Positions 23,681 to 32,056 of a DNA stretch of 64,000 bases are shown here, piece by piece. The notes under the pieces are model-generated. The model was not told the DNA's origin. It ran no database searches and saw nothing but the letters and a program-made list of their open reading frames with translations. Every line of letters starts with the position of its first letter. Position 1 is the stretch's first letter. Both the position numbers and the translations under genes were made by a program. Origin of the DNA: Rhizobium sp. BK251 (GTDB taxonomy: Bacteria > Pseudomonadota > Alphaproteobacteria > Rhizobiales > Rhizobiaceae); the NCBI RefSeq assembly GCF_004345245.1, contig NZ_SLUQ01000007.1, forward strand, positions 186,001 to 250,000, read 5' to 3'.

Positions 23681-26142
23681 ACCGGCGAGCCGTCCACGCT
23701 CTGGTCGGCCTGCGGACCGTCGTTGCCCGTGGCGAACCCGCTCCAGGATGTGTCGACGTCGAGCCAGCTGTTTGCGGGCTGGCGGGTCCTGAAGCCGATG
23801 CTGCCGGCCAACGGCGCAGACCCACGCTCGAATGTGTTCCGGTAAAGCACAGTGTTGATCTTCTTCGAACTGTACGGCGGTGGGATCTTGAAGCGTCCGT
23901 CATAGGTCCACAGCAGCTTGTAGCCGTCTATGAAGCCGTAGGGCAGGTCGGTGAAGCTGTTGCCTTCGAAGACGGTCCCGTTGAAATCCGCACCGGCATA
24001 GTCCCAGCCCTCGTACTCCACGCCGATGTGCGCGAGGTTCTCGAAGCTGTTCTTCCGGTAGATGTTGCCGAGCCCGCCCCATGTGCCGCTCGCCACGGCG
24101 TCGCTGAAGGCGACGCCGATATAGAGGCCACTGTTGCTGTCGGTGACCGTGTTTCGCGAATATTGCAGGAAATAGGGGTAGAAGCCGCCGGGAGCGAGGG
24201 GCGCGACTGTCATCATGCCGTGCCGCATCCGGGAGATCCTGTTGCTGTCGACGACGACGTCATAGACGCTGCCCCACAGGAGGACGCCCGTCGAGTTCGA
24301 ATCGTGCTCGCTGTAGGTCGCACGTCCCTCGAAGCTGTTGTCGTAGACCACCGCCTGCGACGCGATGCTGGCAACGGCGAAACGGCTTGAAGCGTCGGGT
24401 ACCACATTCCACGGACGGTCGAGTGTCGCCTTCCCGTTGCTGACGGAGAGGATATGGCGGTATTGGCCGGCGCCACGACCGCCGATGACCACGACGTCGT
24501 GGCCGCCAGGCCTATCCTGCGGCGAGGGGGCAACGAGGCTGCGGAACGTGATGCTGTCCTGCGTGGCGCCGACGAAATCGTCTCTGACGTCGCCGCCGAC
24601 GATCTCGAAGCAGATCTGCTCACCCTTGTTGCAGTCGACCTTGTCGCAGTCGTTGGGCGCGGCGTCGTGGGAGACGTTGTTGCCCCAGTAGAGATTCTTC
24701 ATGCTGCCGAAATGCGCCTGGGCAACGAAGAACCGGCCGACGCCATGGCCGTCGTCGCGGCTCTCGTCGGCATTTGCGAGGTCGTTGCCGACCATGGCGA
24801 AGTCTCGCCCGCCCCAGAGCGCGGCGACGGATTCCCCGTTGCCGGTCATGCGAAAGCGGTTGCCGGTCATGAAGACCTGCCGGCTTGCCCCATAGAACGA
24901 GCCGTTTTCGATCAGCTCGGAGGCGTTGACATAGATGTCCGACGCGCGGGATGCCTCAGTGGCGGGAGCGCCCCAGGCTCGCAGGCGTGCGGATTCGATG
25001 CGCAGGCCTGAAATATCCGAGAGCTGGAGAAGGGCACGCGTGCCCGTCTGCCCATTGGCGTCGAGCGTCAGCCTCTCGAACTGCCCATTGCGGTCGGCGG
25101 CGTCGATCATGTTTCCGGAAACTGGCTTGTCCAGGCGGATCGTACTCAGGTCCATGCCGTCGCCAAGCCAGCGCACGTCGTTCGGTGCCGACAGCTCCGC
25201 CGTTACGCGGTAGGTTCCCGCGGGGAAGTGCACGGTCGCCGGGGCGGCCTTTCCGGCGGCGGCGAGCGCGAGCCTGATCGCCTGCGTGTCGTCGGCGGTG
25301 CCATCGCCCACGGCCCCGAAGCTCTTGGCTTCGACGACGCGCTTGTCCTGGTCCGCCCATGGCGAGCGGTCGAGCACGCCGAGTTGCAGCGGGCCGCTCC
25401 AGCCGAAACGCCCGCCATGACCGTTATGCACCCATACTTCGTAGGTGCCAGGTGCGAGGTCGGGGATACGGAAATCGACCTTGAACGGATTGACGGCGAC
25501 CGGCGTTACAAATTGCCCGGTGCCCCCCGCGGGCTTGATGTAAATCGAGGAGGACGAGGTTCCGTTCGAGCGCGAGAGGTTGCGGCCATAGACAGCAATC
25601 GTCTCACCCGCCACGGCCTTGTCCGGCCCGATCCACCAGGCTTCGGTGCGGTTGATGGCGAAGGGGCGGCCATGTGCGTCGCCGCGCCGGGGCCAGACGA
25701 GATACATGGACCAGGCGGGGAGGGACGCGGGCATGAGGACCGTCGCCGCCGCCTCGTCGGCAACGAGTGCCTTTGTGCTCACCACGGATCCTGCTGCCGC
25801 CGAGGGTGCCTGGGCGAAGATGTCGAAGGATGTTGCCCCGCCGAGGTCGACGCCGGTCATGGAGACGATCTCGTCGCGGTCGGCAGTCCTCGATATCTCG
25901 GCAATCGCGGGTGCGGCGTCATCGACAGGGAAAACGGGTGGGTTGAACGGGTCGGCGCCCTCCGGCAGCGGCGGCTCCGGGTTCGGCACCGGAAAACCGA
26001 GAGCTGTCGGCGTTGCTTCGACGCCTGGTGAGGCAACGGCCGGGGAGGGCGTGCCGCCGGCGGAATTCTGGTCAGCGCGACCGCCCCCGGCGAAGACCAC
26101 CAGGGTGAGGCATGCTGCGGCCAGAAACGCAACGCATCTCAT
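23668..26142 (-). CDS. Secreted right-handed beta-helix protein with IPT-like domain
   Basis: An 824-aa exported protein. Its signal peptide is MRCVAFLAAACLTLVVFAGGGRA. A Pro-rich linker (about 30-75) leads to two Ig/IPT-like segments (residues 80-270; e.g. DKAVAGETIAVYGRNLSR and APGTYEVWVHNGHGGRFGW). From about 285 comes a pectate-lyase-type start, AKSFGAVGDGTADDTQAIRLAL...VHFPAGTYRV, followed by parallel beta-helix repeats rich in N, G, S and V. Such proteins bind or cleave polysaccharide. Catalytic residues cannot be assigned. Its size and export fit a role at the cell surface, perhaps on the bacterium's own or a plant glycan. It stands beside, not inside, the polysaccharide locus. Confidence 0.82.
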   Translation of the reverse strand: MRCVAFLAAACLTLVVFAGGGRADQNSAGGTPSPAVASPGVEATPTALGFPVPNPEPPLPEGADPFNPPVFPVDDAAPAIAEISRTADRDEIVSMTGVDLGGATSFDIFAQAPSAAAGSVVSTKALVADEAAATVLMPASLPAWSMYLVWPRRGDAHGRPFAINRTEAWWIGPDKAVAGETIAVYGRNLSRSNGTSSSSIYIKPAGGTGQFVTPVAVNPFKVDFRIPDLAPGTYEVWVHNGHGGRFGWSGPLQLGVLDRSPWADQDKRVVEAKSFGAVGDGTADDTQAIRLALAAAGKAAPATVHFPAGTYRVTAELSAPNDVRWLGDGMDLSTIRLDKPVSGNMIDAADRNGQFERLTLDANGQTGTRALLQLSDISGLRIESARLRAWGAPATEASRASDIYVNASELIENGSFYGASRQVFMTGNRFRMTGNGESVAALWGGRDFAMVGNDLANADESRDDGHGVGRFFVAQAHFGSMKNLYWGNNVSHDAAPNDCDKVDCNKGEQICFEIVGGDVRDDFVGATQDSITFRSLVAPSPQDRPGGHDVVVIGGRGAGQYRHILSVSNGKATLDRPWNVVPDASSRFAVASIASQAVVYDNSFEGRATYSEHDSNSTGVLLWGSVYDVVVDSNRISRMRHGMMTVAPLAPGGFYPYFLQYSRNTVTDSNSGLYIGVAFSDAVASGTWGGLGNIYRKNSFENLAHIGVEYEGWDYAGADFNGTVFEGNSFTDLPYGFIDGYKLLWTYDGRFKIPPPYSSKKINTVLYRNTFERGSAPLAGSIGFRTRQPANSWLDVDTSWSGFATGNDGPQADQSVDGSPVQAR

Positions 26143-26397
26143 GAAACCCCCAAACCCAATGGCGTTCGCCGGGGATCATTGCACAAGATGGCGTCCGCCG
26201 TCATTTATGCGAAAGCGGTAGTTGGCGGGGAAATCACGCGCTTGTGAACGAGAGCCGGCAAACACGCGCTGCCGTTCCTTCGCCTTTTCTTGGACTGGAA
26301 GCTGTGCGAAAACAGCAGGACGATATGTCTCCACCGCGAGTCGGTTCGGGGACGATTGCAAAAGGACCTCGTCCAACCAATGGGAGGATTGGCCGGA

Positions 26398-27174
26398 ATG
26401 ACATCGAAGCGCGCCCAGCGCGACTGCCTTAACGAACGCCGAACGGCACCGATGCGCGGATTGCCGAAGGGAGTGGTGCTTGCCGGTCTCCTGGCCGTTT
26501 CTGCATTCGCCGCGGGGTCGGTTCACCGCGCAGCCGAAGCGGCGGATTGCGGCAGCATGCCGACTGCAGGGCTGGACTGGAGCGATTGCAAGAAGCGCAA
26601 TCTCATACTCCAGGGAAGCAACCTGGAAGGCGCGAAATTGATGGGCACCGATTTCGATGCCACCGACCTCAGCAATTCCAACCTGAAATGGGCCAATTTC
26701 GAAAAGGCAACGCTGGTGCGCGCCTGGCTGGCTGGCGCAAGCGCCGAAGGGGCCAATTTCGCGCGGATCGAGGCCTATCGTTCAAGTTTCGAGAATATCG
26801 TGGCGGAGGGCGCCTCCTTCGTCGGTGCAGAGTTGCAGCGGGCGAGTTTTGCCGGTGCGCGCCTCGTCAAGGCCAATTTCGAGAAGGCCGAGCTCGGGCG
26901 TGCCGATTTCGAGAAGGCGACGCTGACCGGCGCGAGCTTTTCGCTTGCCAACATGTCGCGCGCCGACCTGAGCGGTGCAATCCTTGAGGGACCGATCTCC
27001 CTGGACCGCGCCTTTCTCTACCTGACAAGGATCGAGGGCCTCGATCTTTCGGCCGCGACCGGCCTGGAGCAGGCGCAGATCGAACTCGCCTGCGGCGACT
27101 CGGCGACGAAGCTGCCGCCCGGATTGTCCGCGCCCTCCGACTGGCCTTGCCCGGCGGAGAAGGAAGAGCAGTGA
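26398..27174 (+). CDS. Exported pentapeptide-repeat protein
   Basis: A 258-aa protein. After an N-terminal basic stretch there is a hydrophobic signal (GVVLAGLLAVSAFAAG) ending near AEAADCG. From about residue 80 come some twenty A(D/N)LxG-type pentapeptides (NLEGAKLMGTDFDATDLSNS, then ANFEKATL..., ASFVGAEL...), giving a right-handed quadrilateral beta-helix. The C-terminus has a Cys (ELACGDS) and an acidic tail. ATG 26398 lies 10 bp after GGGAGG; ATG 26452 is an alternative that would still keep the signal. The role is unknown; periplasmic location separates it from gyrase-protecting Qnr-type members. Confidence 0.82.
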   Translation: MTSKRAQRDCLNERRTAPMRGLPKGVVLAGLLAVSAFAAGSVHRAAEAADCGSMPTAGLDWSDCKKRNLILQGSNLEGAKLMGTDFDATDLSNSNLKWANFEKATLVRAWLAGASAEGANFARIEAYRSSFENIVAEGASFVGAELQRASFAGARLVKANFEKAELGRADFEKATLTGASFSLANMSRADLSGAILEGPISLDRAFLYLTRIEGLDLSAATGLEQAQIELACGDSATKLPPGLSAPSDWPCPAEKEEQ

Positions 27175-27252
27175 TCCAGGATGCCGGCCACGGAGCGGCC
27201 GGATCTGGAACTTCACCCACTGGCCGGTGGGCCGATCCGCAGCCGACCTCGG

Positions 27253-28098
27253 CTAGCGCGTTCCGACGATGACCCTCGCGGCTCCGGCGAATTCCGCCTT
27301 GCCCCCAATCATCGACTGGCGCGCGAAGTCGACCACTTCGTCCCTGATCCTCTTCTGCGTGGTCATGTCGGCCTGGGCGAGCCCGGCAACGACGGGAGCC
27401 GCAACGTCGGTCATGAAGTCCCAGTACTGTTCGGGGCCGTTGTGGACCATCGTGAGCACTATCTCGCTCTCGTCGATGTCGCGCAGACCGGCCTGAGCGA
27501 AGGCGGTTCGCATCATGCCCGCGGGGGCGCACCGAAAGAGTCCGGGTGAGCCCGGCGGCGAGGGCGGAAGCTCGACGTGCTGCGCGATGATGCTCATGAT
27601 CTTCATCGCCCAGGGGTTCTTCTCCGGTTCCGACCAGACGGCCGCGCAAATCCGTGCACCGGGCTTTGCCACCCGAACGAACTCGCGAAGGCCGGCGTCG
27701 ATGTCGGGAAAGAACATGAAGCCGAAACGGCAGAGAATGGCGTCGAAGCGCGCATCCTCGAAGGGAATGTCGCCGGCCTCGCAGACTTCGGTATCGTAGT
27801 TATCGAGACCGCGCTCCCTGGCGCTCTGTTCCGCCACTGCAAGCATCCGTTCGGAAAGATCCGTCGCCGTGACGCTGCCATGCGGGACCTGAATTGCGGC
27901 AGTAAGGCCGGGCTCGCCGGTACCGGCAGCAACATCGAGAACGCGGGCGTCGTCCCGCAGATGCGCCTGCCGGATCATGGCCTCGCTCACCGGTGCCATC
28001 CAGTCGAGCACCAGTTCGTCCCATTTCTTCCAGCCGGAGGAAAACCGGTCCCAAGTCTTGCGCTGCTGTTCGTGGATCGTCTCAAGGTTCGCGTACAT
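27253..28098 (-). CDS. Class I SAM-dependent methyltransferase (UbiE-like)
   Basis: A 281-aa cytosolic protein with methyltransferase motif I VLDVAAGTGEPGLTAA, motif II acidic TATDLSERML, EAGDIPFEDARFDAILCRFG (motif post I/II) and VRVAKPGARICAAVWSEPEKNPW. The layout matches the UbiE/COQ5-like Methyltransf_11 family. The substrate is unknown. Start ATG 28098 follows an excellent GGGAGGAGG. It is divergent from the condensation-domain gene 215 bp away, so the two could share regulation and substrate, but nothing in the sequence proves this. Confidence 0.87.
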   Translation of the reverse strand: MYANLETIHEQQRKTWDRFSSGWKKWDELVLDWMAPVSEAMIRQAHLRDDARVLDVAAGTGEPGLTAAIQVPHGSVTATDLSERMLAVAEQSARERGLDNYDTEVCEAGDIPFEDARFDAILCRFGFMFFPDIDAGLREFVRVAKPGARICAAVWSEPEKNPWAMKIMSIIAQHVELPPSPPGSPGLFRCAPAGMMRTAFAQAGLRDIDESEIVLTMVHNGPEQYWDFMTDVAAPVVAGLAQADMTTQKRIRDEVVDFARQSMIGGKAEFAGAARVIVGTR

Positions 28099-28313
28099 GC
28101 ATGCCTCCTCCCAGCCTTCTTCTATTGGGCGAGACACTATGAACACTAAATATTAGCTTGCAATGAAATTCGTGGCGGGAAGCCATTTGCCCGATTTGTC
28201 GAGCTTGCGCCGCCGGCAGGCTACGGTCGTAACATGCAAGCCTTCTCCTCGTAACGACAGCGTAACGCAAGGCATCGAACCTCCTGCCTGAAAGAGCCGG
28301 TAGGAGAAAAAAA

Positions 28314-29612
28314 GTGTCGAACGATCTTTCCTATGCAACGCACGAGCAGGCGAAATCCAGAGAGCAGGACGGCCGTTACCTGAGGGCGCTCGGCGCCCAT
28401 GAGCGGCTGCTTCACCATATCTCGAGCCGCGTGCCGCGACATTTCTGCGTCGTGGCCGAGATCGTCGGAGCAAAGTCCCCGGAAGATTACCGGACGGCGA
28501 TCGACATGGTCCAGCGGCGGCATCCCCTGCTGTCGGCTTTCGTCGAGGATGTGCCCGGCCGCGAGCTGCGCTTCCGGCGGTCCGATCGACAGATACCGAT
28601 AACCTTCATTCCGCAAGCCCAGGAACCCAACTGGCGGCGCATCGTCGAGCAGGAGCTGCCGACACCGTTTTCGGACAGCGAGGCGCCGCTGATGCGGGTG
28701 ACCGTCCTGCACGCGGCGGCACAGGCAACCGTCATCATCACCTTGCACCATGTCGGGTCCGACGGCCTGTCGGGAGCATATATCGTGCAGGACCTGCTGG
28801 AGGCGCTGGACGGCCGGGCACTGTCGCCGCTGCCGCTGGTTGCCTCGGTCGACGAGGTAGCGGAGAAGCTCCTGTCGCTGCCCGGCGAGGCCGACGAGGA
28901 CGAGACTCCACCACTGGATGCCAGTGACGTTTCGGCGCCGGCCAGCGATGAGCAGACGGCCCCGCCGCGGGGTCTGCCCGGGGTCGTGACGGCGCTCACC
29001 ATAGGCGAGGCGCTGGCGACAGTCGCGCGTCGTGCCTGCAGGGCGAACGGAACGACCCTCCACGGCGCCGTCTGCGCGGCTATGGCTCTTGCTGCCGGCG
29101 AGATCGAGGCCAAAGAGGGCCTGCTGATCATGACGCCCATCAGCCACAGGACGGTGTTCGGGCTCGACAGGCGCGATTGCGCACTGATGATCAGCGTAAG
29201 CTCGGCTCATCTCATGCCCGGTGCGACGCCCGAATTCTGGCAGCTTGCCCGCCAGGTGACGGATGGTCTCGCCCAGTCGCGCAGTCCGCATGGTATCCTG
29301 GCGGCCACACGTGCGATGAATGCCGATTTCCCGGGCGGCGCCCACCGTGGCCCTTCGGTTCCGGGGAAGGGCGTTTCCTACGACGTCGTCGCCTCCAACC
29401 TTGGCTCGATCGCGTTTCCGACCAGCCTGAACTCGGTGTGGTTGAAAGCGTTCTGGGGACCCATCATCAGGGGCGGCGCCCCGGACGCGCGGGCAATCAG
29501 CCTGGCGAGCGTCGGCGGCCAGCTGCGCATGACCGAGACCGTTCCTCCGGGCACGCCGTCCATTCTCGACCTGATGCGCCGAAAGCTCGTCCACGAATGC
29601 GCTGAAGGCTGA
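28314..29612 (+). CDS. Stand-alone condensation-domain acyltransferase
   Basis: A 432-aa protein of the CoA-dependent acyltransferase fold (NRPS condensation/PapA/WES-like). The active-site HHxxxDG motif is present as HHVGSDG at residues 145-151. The N-terminal ERLLHHISSRVPRHFCVVAEI and the second subdomain with MTPISHRTVFGLDRRDCALMIS fit this fold. No adenylation or carrier domain adjoins it, so it is a free-standing acyl-transfer enzyme. The start is GTG 28314 with GGAG seven bases upstream. A methyltransferase lies divergently. The product (acylated sugar, lipid or polyamine conjugate) is unknown. The gene ends before a clear terminator. Confidence 0.82.
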   Translation: MSNDLSYATHEQAKSREQDGRYLRALGAHERLLHHISSRVPRHFCVVAEIVGAKSPEDYRTAIDMVQRRHPLLSAFVEDVPGRELRFRRSDRQIPITFIPQAQEPNWRRIVEQELPTPFSDSEAPLMRVTVLHAAAQATVIITLHHVGSDGLSGAYIVQDLLEALDGRALSPLPLVASVDEVAEKLLSLPGEADEDETPPLDASDVSAPASDEQTAPPRGLPGVVTALTIGEALATVARRACRANGTTLHGAVCAAMALAAGEIEAKEGLLIMTPISHRTVFGLDRRDCALMISVSSAHLMPGATPEFWQLARQVTDGLAQSRSPHGILAATRAMNADFPGGAHRGPSVPGKGVSYDVVASNLGSIAFPTSLNSVWLKAFWGPIIRGGAPDARAISLASVGGQLRMTETVPPGTPSILDLMRRKLVHECAEG

Positions 29613-29692
29613 CGTCACGCCTCTAACGAGGCGACCTATCGAATTGGCGTACGCCGCCGGAGATCCATCTCGGTCTTCGCATAGTGCGCCAG

Positions 29693-29726
29693 GGCCCGGC
29701 ATTGCCCATGATGCCGGGCCTTCCTT
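29693..29726. terminator. Bidirectional hairpin terminator
   Basis: The stem GGCCCGGCAT (29693-29702) pairs with ATGCCGGGCC (29711-29720) around an eight-base loop, followed by TTCCTTATTT. It lies between the convergent condensation-domain gene and argC, and could end both transcripts. Confidence 0.78.
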
Positions 29727-29763
29727 ATTTCTGCTGCCGAACGTGATCGAAGTTTGAAGCGCC

Positions 29764-30687
29764 CTAGGAGACGAGCATCAGGTCCAGGTTCTGGACGGCC
29801 GCGCCCGAGGCACCCTTGCCGAGATTGTCGTAGACGGCGACGAGAGCCGCTTGGGCCGTTGCGTCATTGAAGAAGACGTGCAGACGCATGCGGTTCGTAT
29901 TGTTGTAGATTTCCGGATCGAGTTCCGCGGTGCGCTCCGTGGTGTCCAGGGGAGCGACCTCGACGAAGCCCTTCGTGCCGGCATAGTAGTCGGCAATCGC
30001 AGCGTGGAGTTCTGCGCCCTTCGGCACCTTCGGCAGATGCGAGAGCTGCAGCGGCACGCTGACGACCATGCCCTGGGCGAAATTGCCGACGACCGGCTGG
30101 AAGAGCGGCACGCGGGAGAGCTTGGCATAGCGCTGCAGTTCGGGCAGGTGCTTGTGCTTGAAGGTCAGTCCATAGGGCATGTATTCCGGCGCATCCTCGC
30201 CCTTGCCCTGGTAATCCTCGATCATAGTCCGGCCGCCGCCGCTATAGCCCGATATTCCGCTGACCGTGACCGGGAAATCGGCCGGCACCAGGCCAGCCTC
30301 GACGAGCGGGCGCAGCATGGCGATCGGCCCCTGAGGCCAGCAGCCGGGATTGGCGACGCGCTTGGCCGACGCGATGACGCCGGCTTGTTCCTTGCTCATC
30401 TCCGGGAAGCCGTAGGCCCAGCCTTCGGCAACGCGATGGGCGGTCGAGGCGTCGATGACCTTGGTGCGATCGTTCTCGATCAGGCTGACGCTCTCCTTCG
30501 CGGCGTCATCGGGCAGGCAGAGGATTGCGACATCGGCCTCGTTGAGGAGGGCGGCGCGTACGGCGGTGTCCTTGCGGCTCTCCGCCGGGATCGACAGCAG
30601 CTTCAGATCGCGGCGTTCGGCCAGACGCTCACGGATCTGCAGACCCGTCGTTCCAGCCTCGCCATCGATGAAGATCTTTGCTGTCAT
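29764..30687 (-). CDS. argC: N-acetyl-gamma-glutamyl-phosphate reductase
   Basis: A 307-aa type 2 ArgC, the third step of arginine/ornithine biosynthesis, reducing N-acetylglutamyl phosphate to the semialdehyde with NADPH. The N-terminus KIFIDGEAGTTGLQIRERL is the type 2 nucleotide-binding loop, the catalytic Cys116 lies in ANPGCWPQG, and GISGYSGGGRTMIEDY and HKHLPELQRY are conserved. The length of about 307 is usual for the short alphaproteobacterial type. It lies 81 bp downstream of speB on the same strand, an arginine-polyamine pairing that I recall in Sinorhizobium. Confidence 0.96.
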   Translation of the reverse strand: MTAKIFIDGEAGTTGLQIRERLAERRDLKLLSIPAESRKDTAVRAALLNEADVAILCLPDDAAKESVSLIENDRTKVIDASTAHRVAEGWAYGFPEMSKEQAGVIASAKRVANPGCWPQGPIAMLRPLVEAGLVPADFPVTVSGISGYSGGGRTMIEDYQGKGEDAPEYMPYGLTFKHKHLPELQRYAKLSRVPLFQPVVGNFAQGMVVSVPLQLSHLPKVPKGAELHAAIADYYAGTKGFVEVAPLDTTERTAELDPEIYNNTNRMRLHVFFNDATAQAALVAVYDNLGKGASGAAVQNLDLMLVS

Positions 30688-30768
30688 GATTGTCCTGCGC
30701 TTTCAGTAGGTTCGGATCGTTTCCGGAATCATTCTGCCATGAAGTTGAATCAGTTTGATAACAGCTGA

Positions 30769-31722
30769 TCACTTCGCTGCTGCGCGCCTTTCGGCGTGGA
30801 GGCCCAGCATATACATCGCGACCGTCGCCCCGGCAATGGCGGTGATGTCGGCATGGTCGTAGGGCGGCGAGACCTCGACGACGTCCGCGCCTCTGATGTC
30901 GAGCTGTTGCAGGTGCTGCAGCACGGAGAGGATCTTCGCACTCGACGGGCCGCCGGCGACGGGCGTGCCGGTGCCCGGTGCATAGGCCGGATCGAGGCAA
31001 TCGATGTCGAAGGTAAGGTAGGCGGGCGCTCCCTTCGTGTGCGAAACGATGAGCGAGGCGATATCGCCCGCGCGCATCTCCTCCACCTGGTGACCGTAGA
31101 GAATGTGGATACCGCAATCTTCCGGCGCATGGGTACGGATGCCGATCTGGATCGACCGATCTGGATCGATGATGCCGGAACGTGCGGCGCGCGCCACGAA
31201 GGATCCGTGGTCGAGCCGACCCTCATCATCCAGCCAAGTGTCCTGATGCGCGTCGAACTGCACCAGCGCGAGCGGCCCGTGCCTCGCCGCATGTGCCTTC
31301 AGCAGCGGCCACGTGACGTAGTGGTCGCCGCCGAGCGTCAGCAGGAACGCCCCGCTGTCGAGAATGACATTCGCCTGGCGCTCGATCGCTGCCGGTGTCT
31401 CCTGGTGATTGCCGTAGTCGAGGAGGCAGTCGCCATAGTCGATAACAGCCATTTCGGCGAAGAGATCGCGGTTGAAGGGATATTGCGGATCATTGTCGAA
31501 GATCGCCGAAGCGCGGCGGATCGCCTGCGGTCCGAAGCGCGTGCCCGGGCGGTTCGAGGTCGCCGCATCGAATGGGACGCCCCAGACAGCCGCATCGACC
31601 CCTGCCAGGTCCTTGGTGAAGCGGCGACGCATGAAGGACAGCACGCCCGCGAAGGTCGGGTCGGAGGCAGCCGAAGTAAGACTCTGCGCCGTAAAGGCGT
31701 GATCGATCGACTTGTTCGCCAA
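30769..31722 (-). CDS. speB: Agmatinase / ureohydrolase
   Basis: A 317-aa ureohydrolase of the arginase/agmatinase family that hydrolyses agmatine to putrescine and urea with two Mn ions. The metal ligands are seen in GGDHYVTWP, DAHQDTW and DIDCLDPAYAPGTGTP, and GTRFGPQAIR is the conserved N-terminal loop. It is followed by argC on the same strand. Guanidinobutyrase is an alternative that sequence reading cannot exclude. Confidence 0.93.
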   Translation of the reverse strand: MANKSIDHAFTAQSLTSAASDPTFAGVLSFMRRRFTKDLAGVDAAVWGVPFDAATSNRPGTRFGPQAIRRASAIFDNDPQYPFNRDLFAEMAVIDYGDCLLDYGNHQETPAAIERQANVILDSGAFLLTLGGDHYVTWPLLKAHAARHGPLALVQFDAHQDTWLDDEGRLDHGSFVARAARSGIIDPDRSIQIGIRTHAPEDCGIHILYGHQVEEMRAGDIASLIVSHTKGAPAYLTFDIDCLDPAYAPGTGTPVAGGPSSAKILSVLQHLQQLDIRGADVVEVSPPYDHADITAIAGATVAMYMLGLHAERRAAAK

Positions 31723-32056
31723 AAAAGGTTCCTTCCTCTGCAGTGAAACCGTAGCCGGGGGACAAAAGTTTCGGTGCTATTCGAATACAGGAAGGGCGCA
31801 AAAGTCAAAGCCCCGAACGAAGCACAGGCCAAGTGTGCCGCGCTGAGCCGACCTGCATGGCGGTTGCCTTGCGCCCGGCGCGCCAGGGAATCTCACGCTC
31901 GATGTGTTTCAAGCAGCCAACTGGGTCGGCAGGCACGCCACGCACGGCGATGTGCAACAAGCCGATTGCGTTTCGCGGAATGATTGCATATCAACCACCG
32001 ATTACTGTCGCCAAATCAAATTAGTATATTATAAATCAATAACTTAATAGAATATT
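31723..32056. other. AT-rich divergent region between speB and the acyltransferase gene
   Basis: The 334 bp hold no supported gene. The last 60 bases (about 31995-32056) are strongly AT-rich, unlike the neighbourhood, and serve as the upstream region of the acyltransferase gene. I see no clear ribosome site for that gene. This composition change marks the left edge of the accessory block that separates speB from rpsI. Confidence 0.55.
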
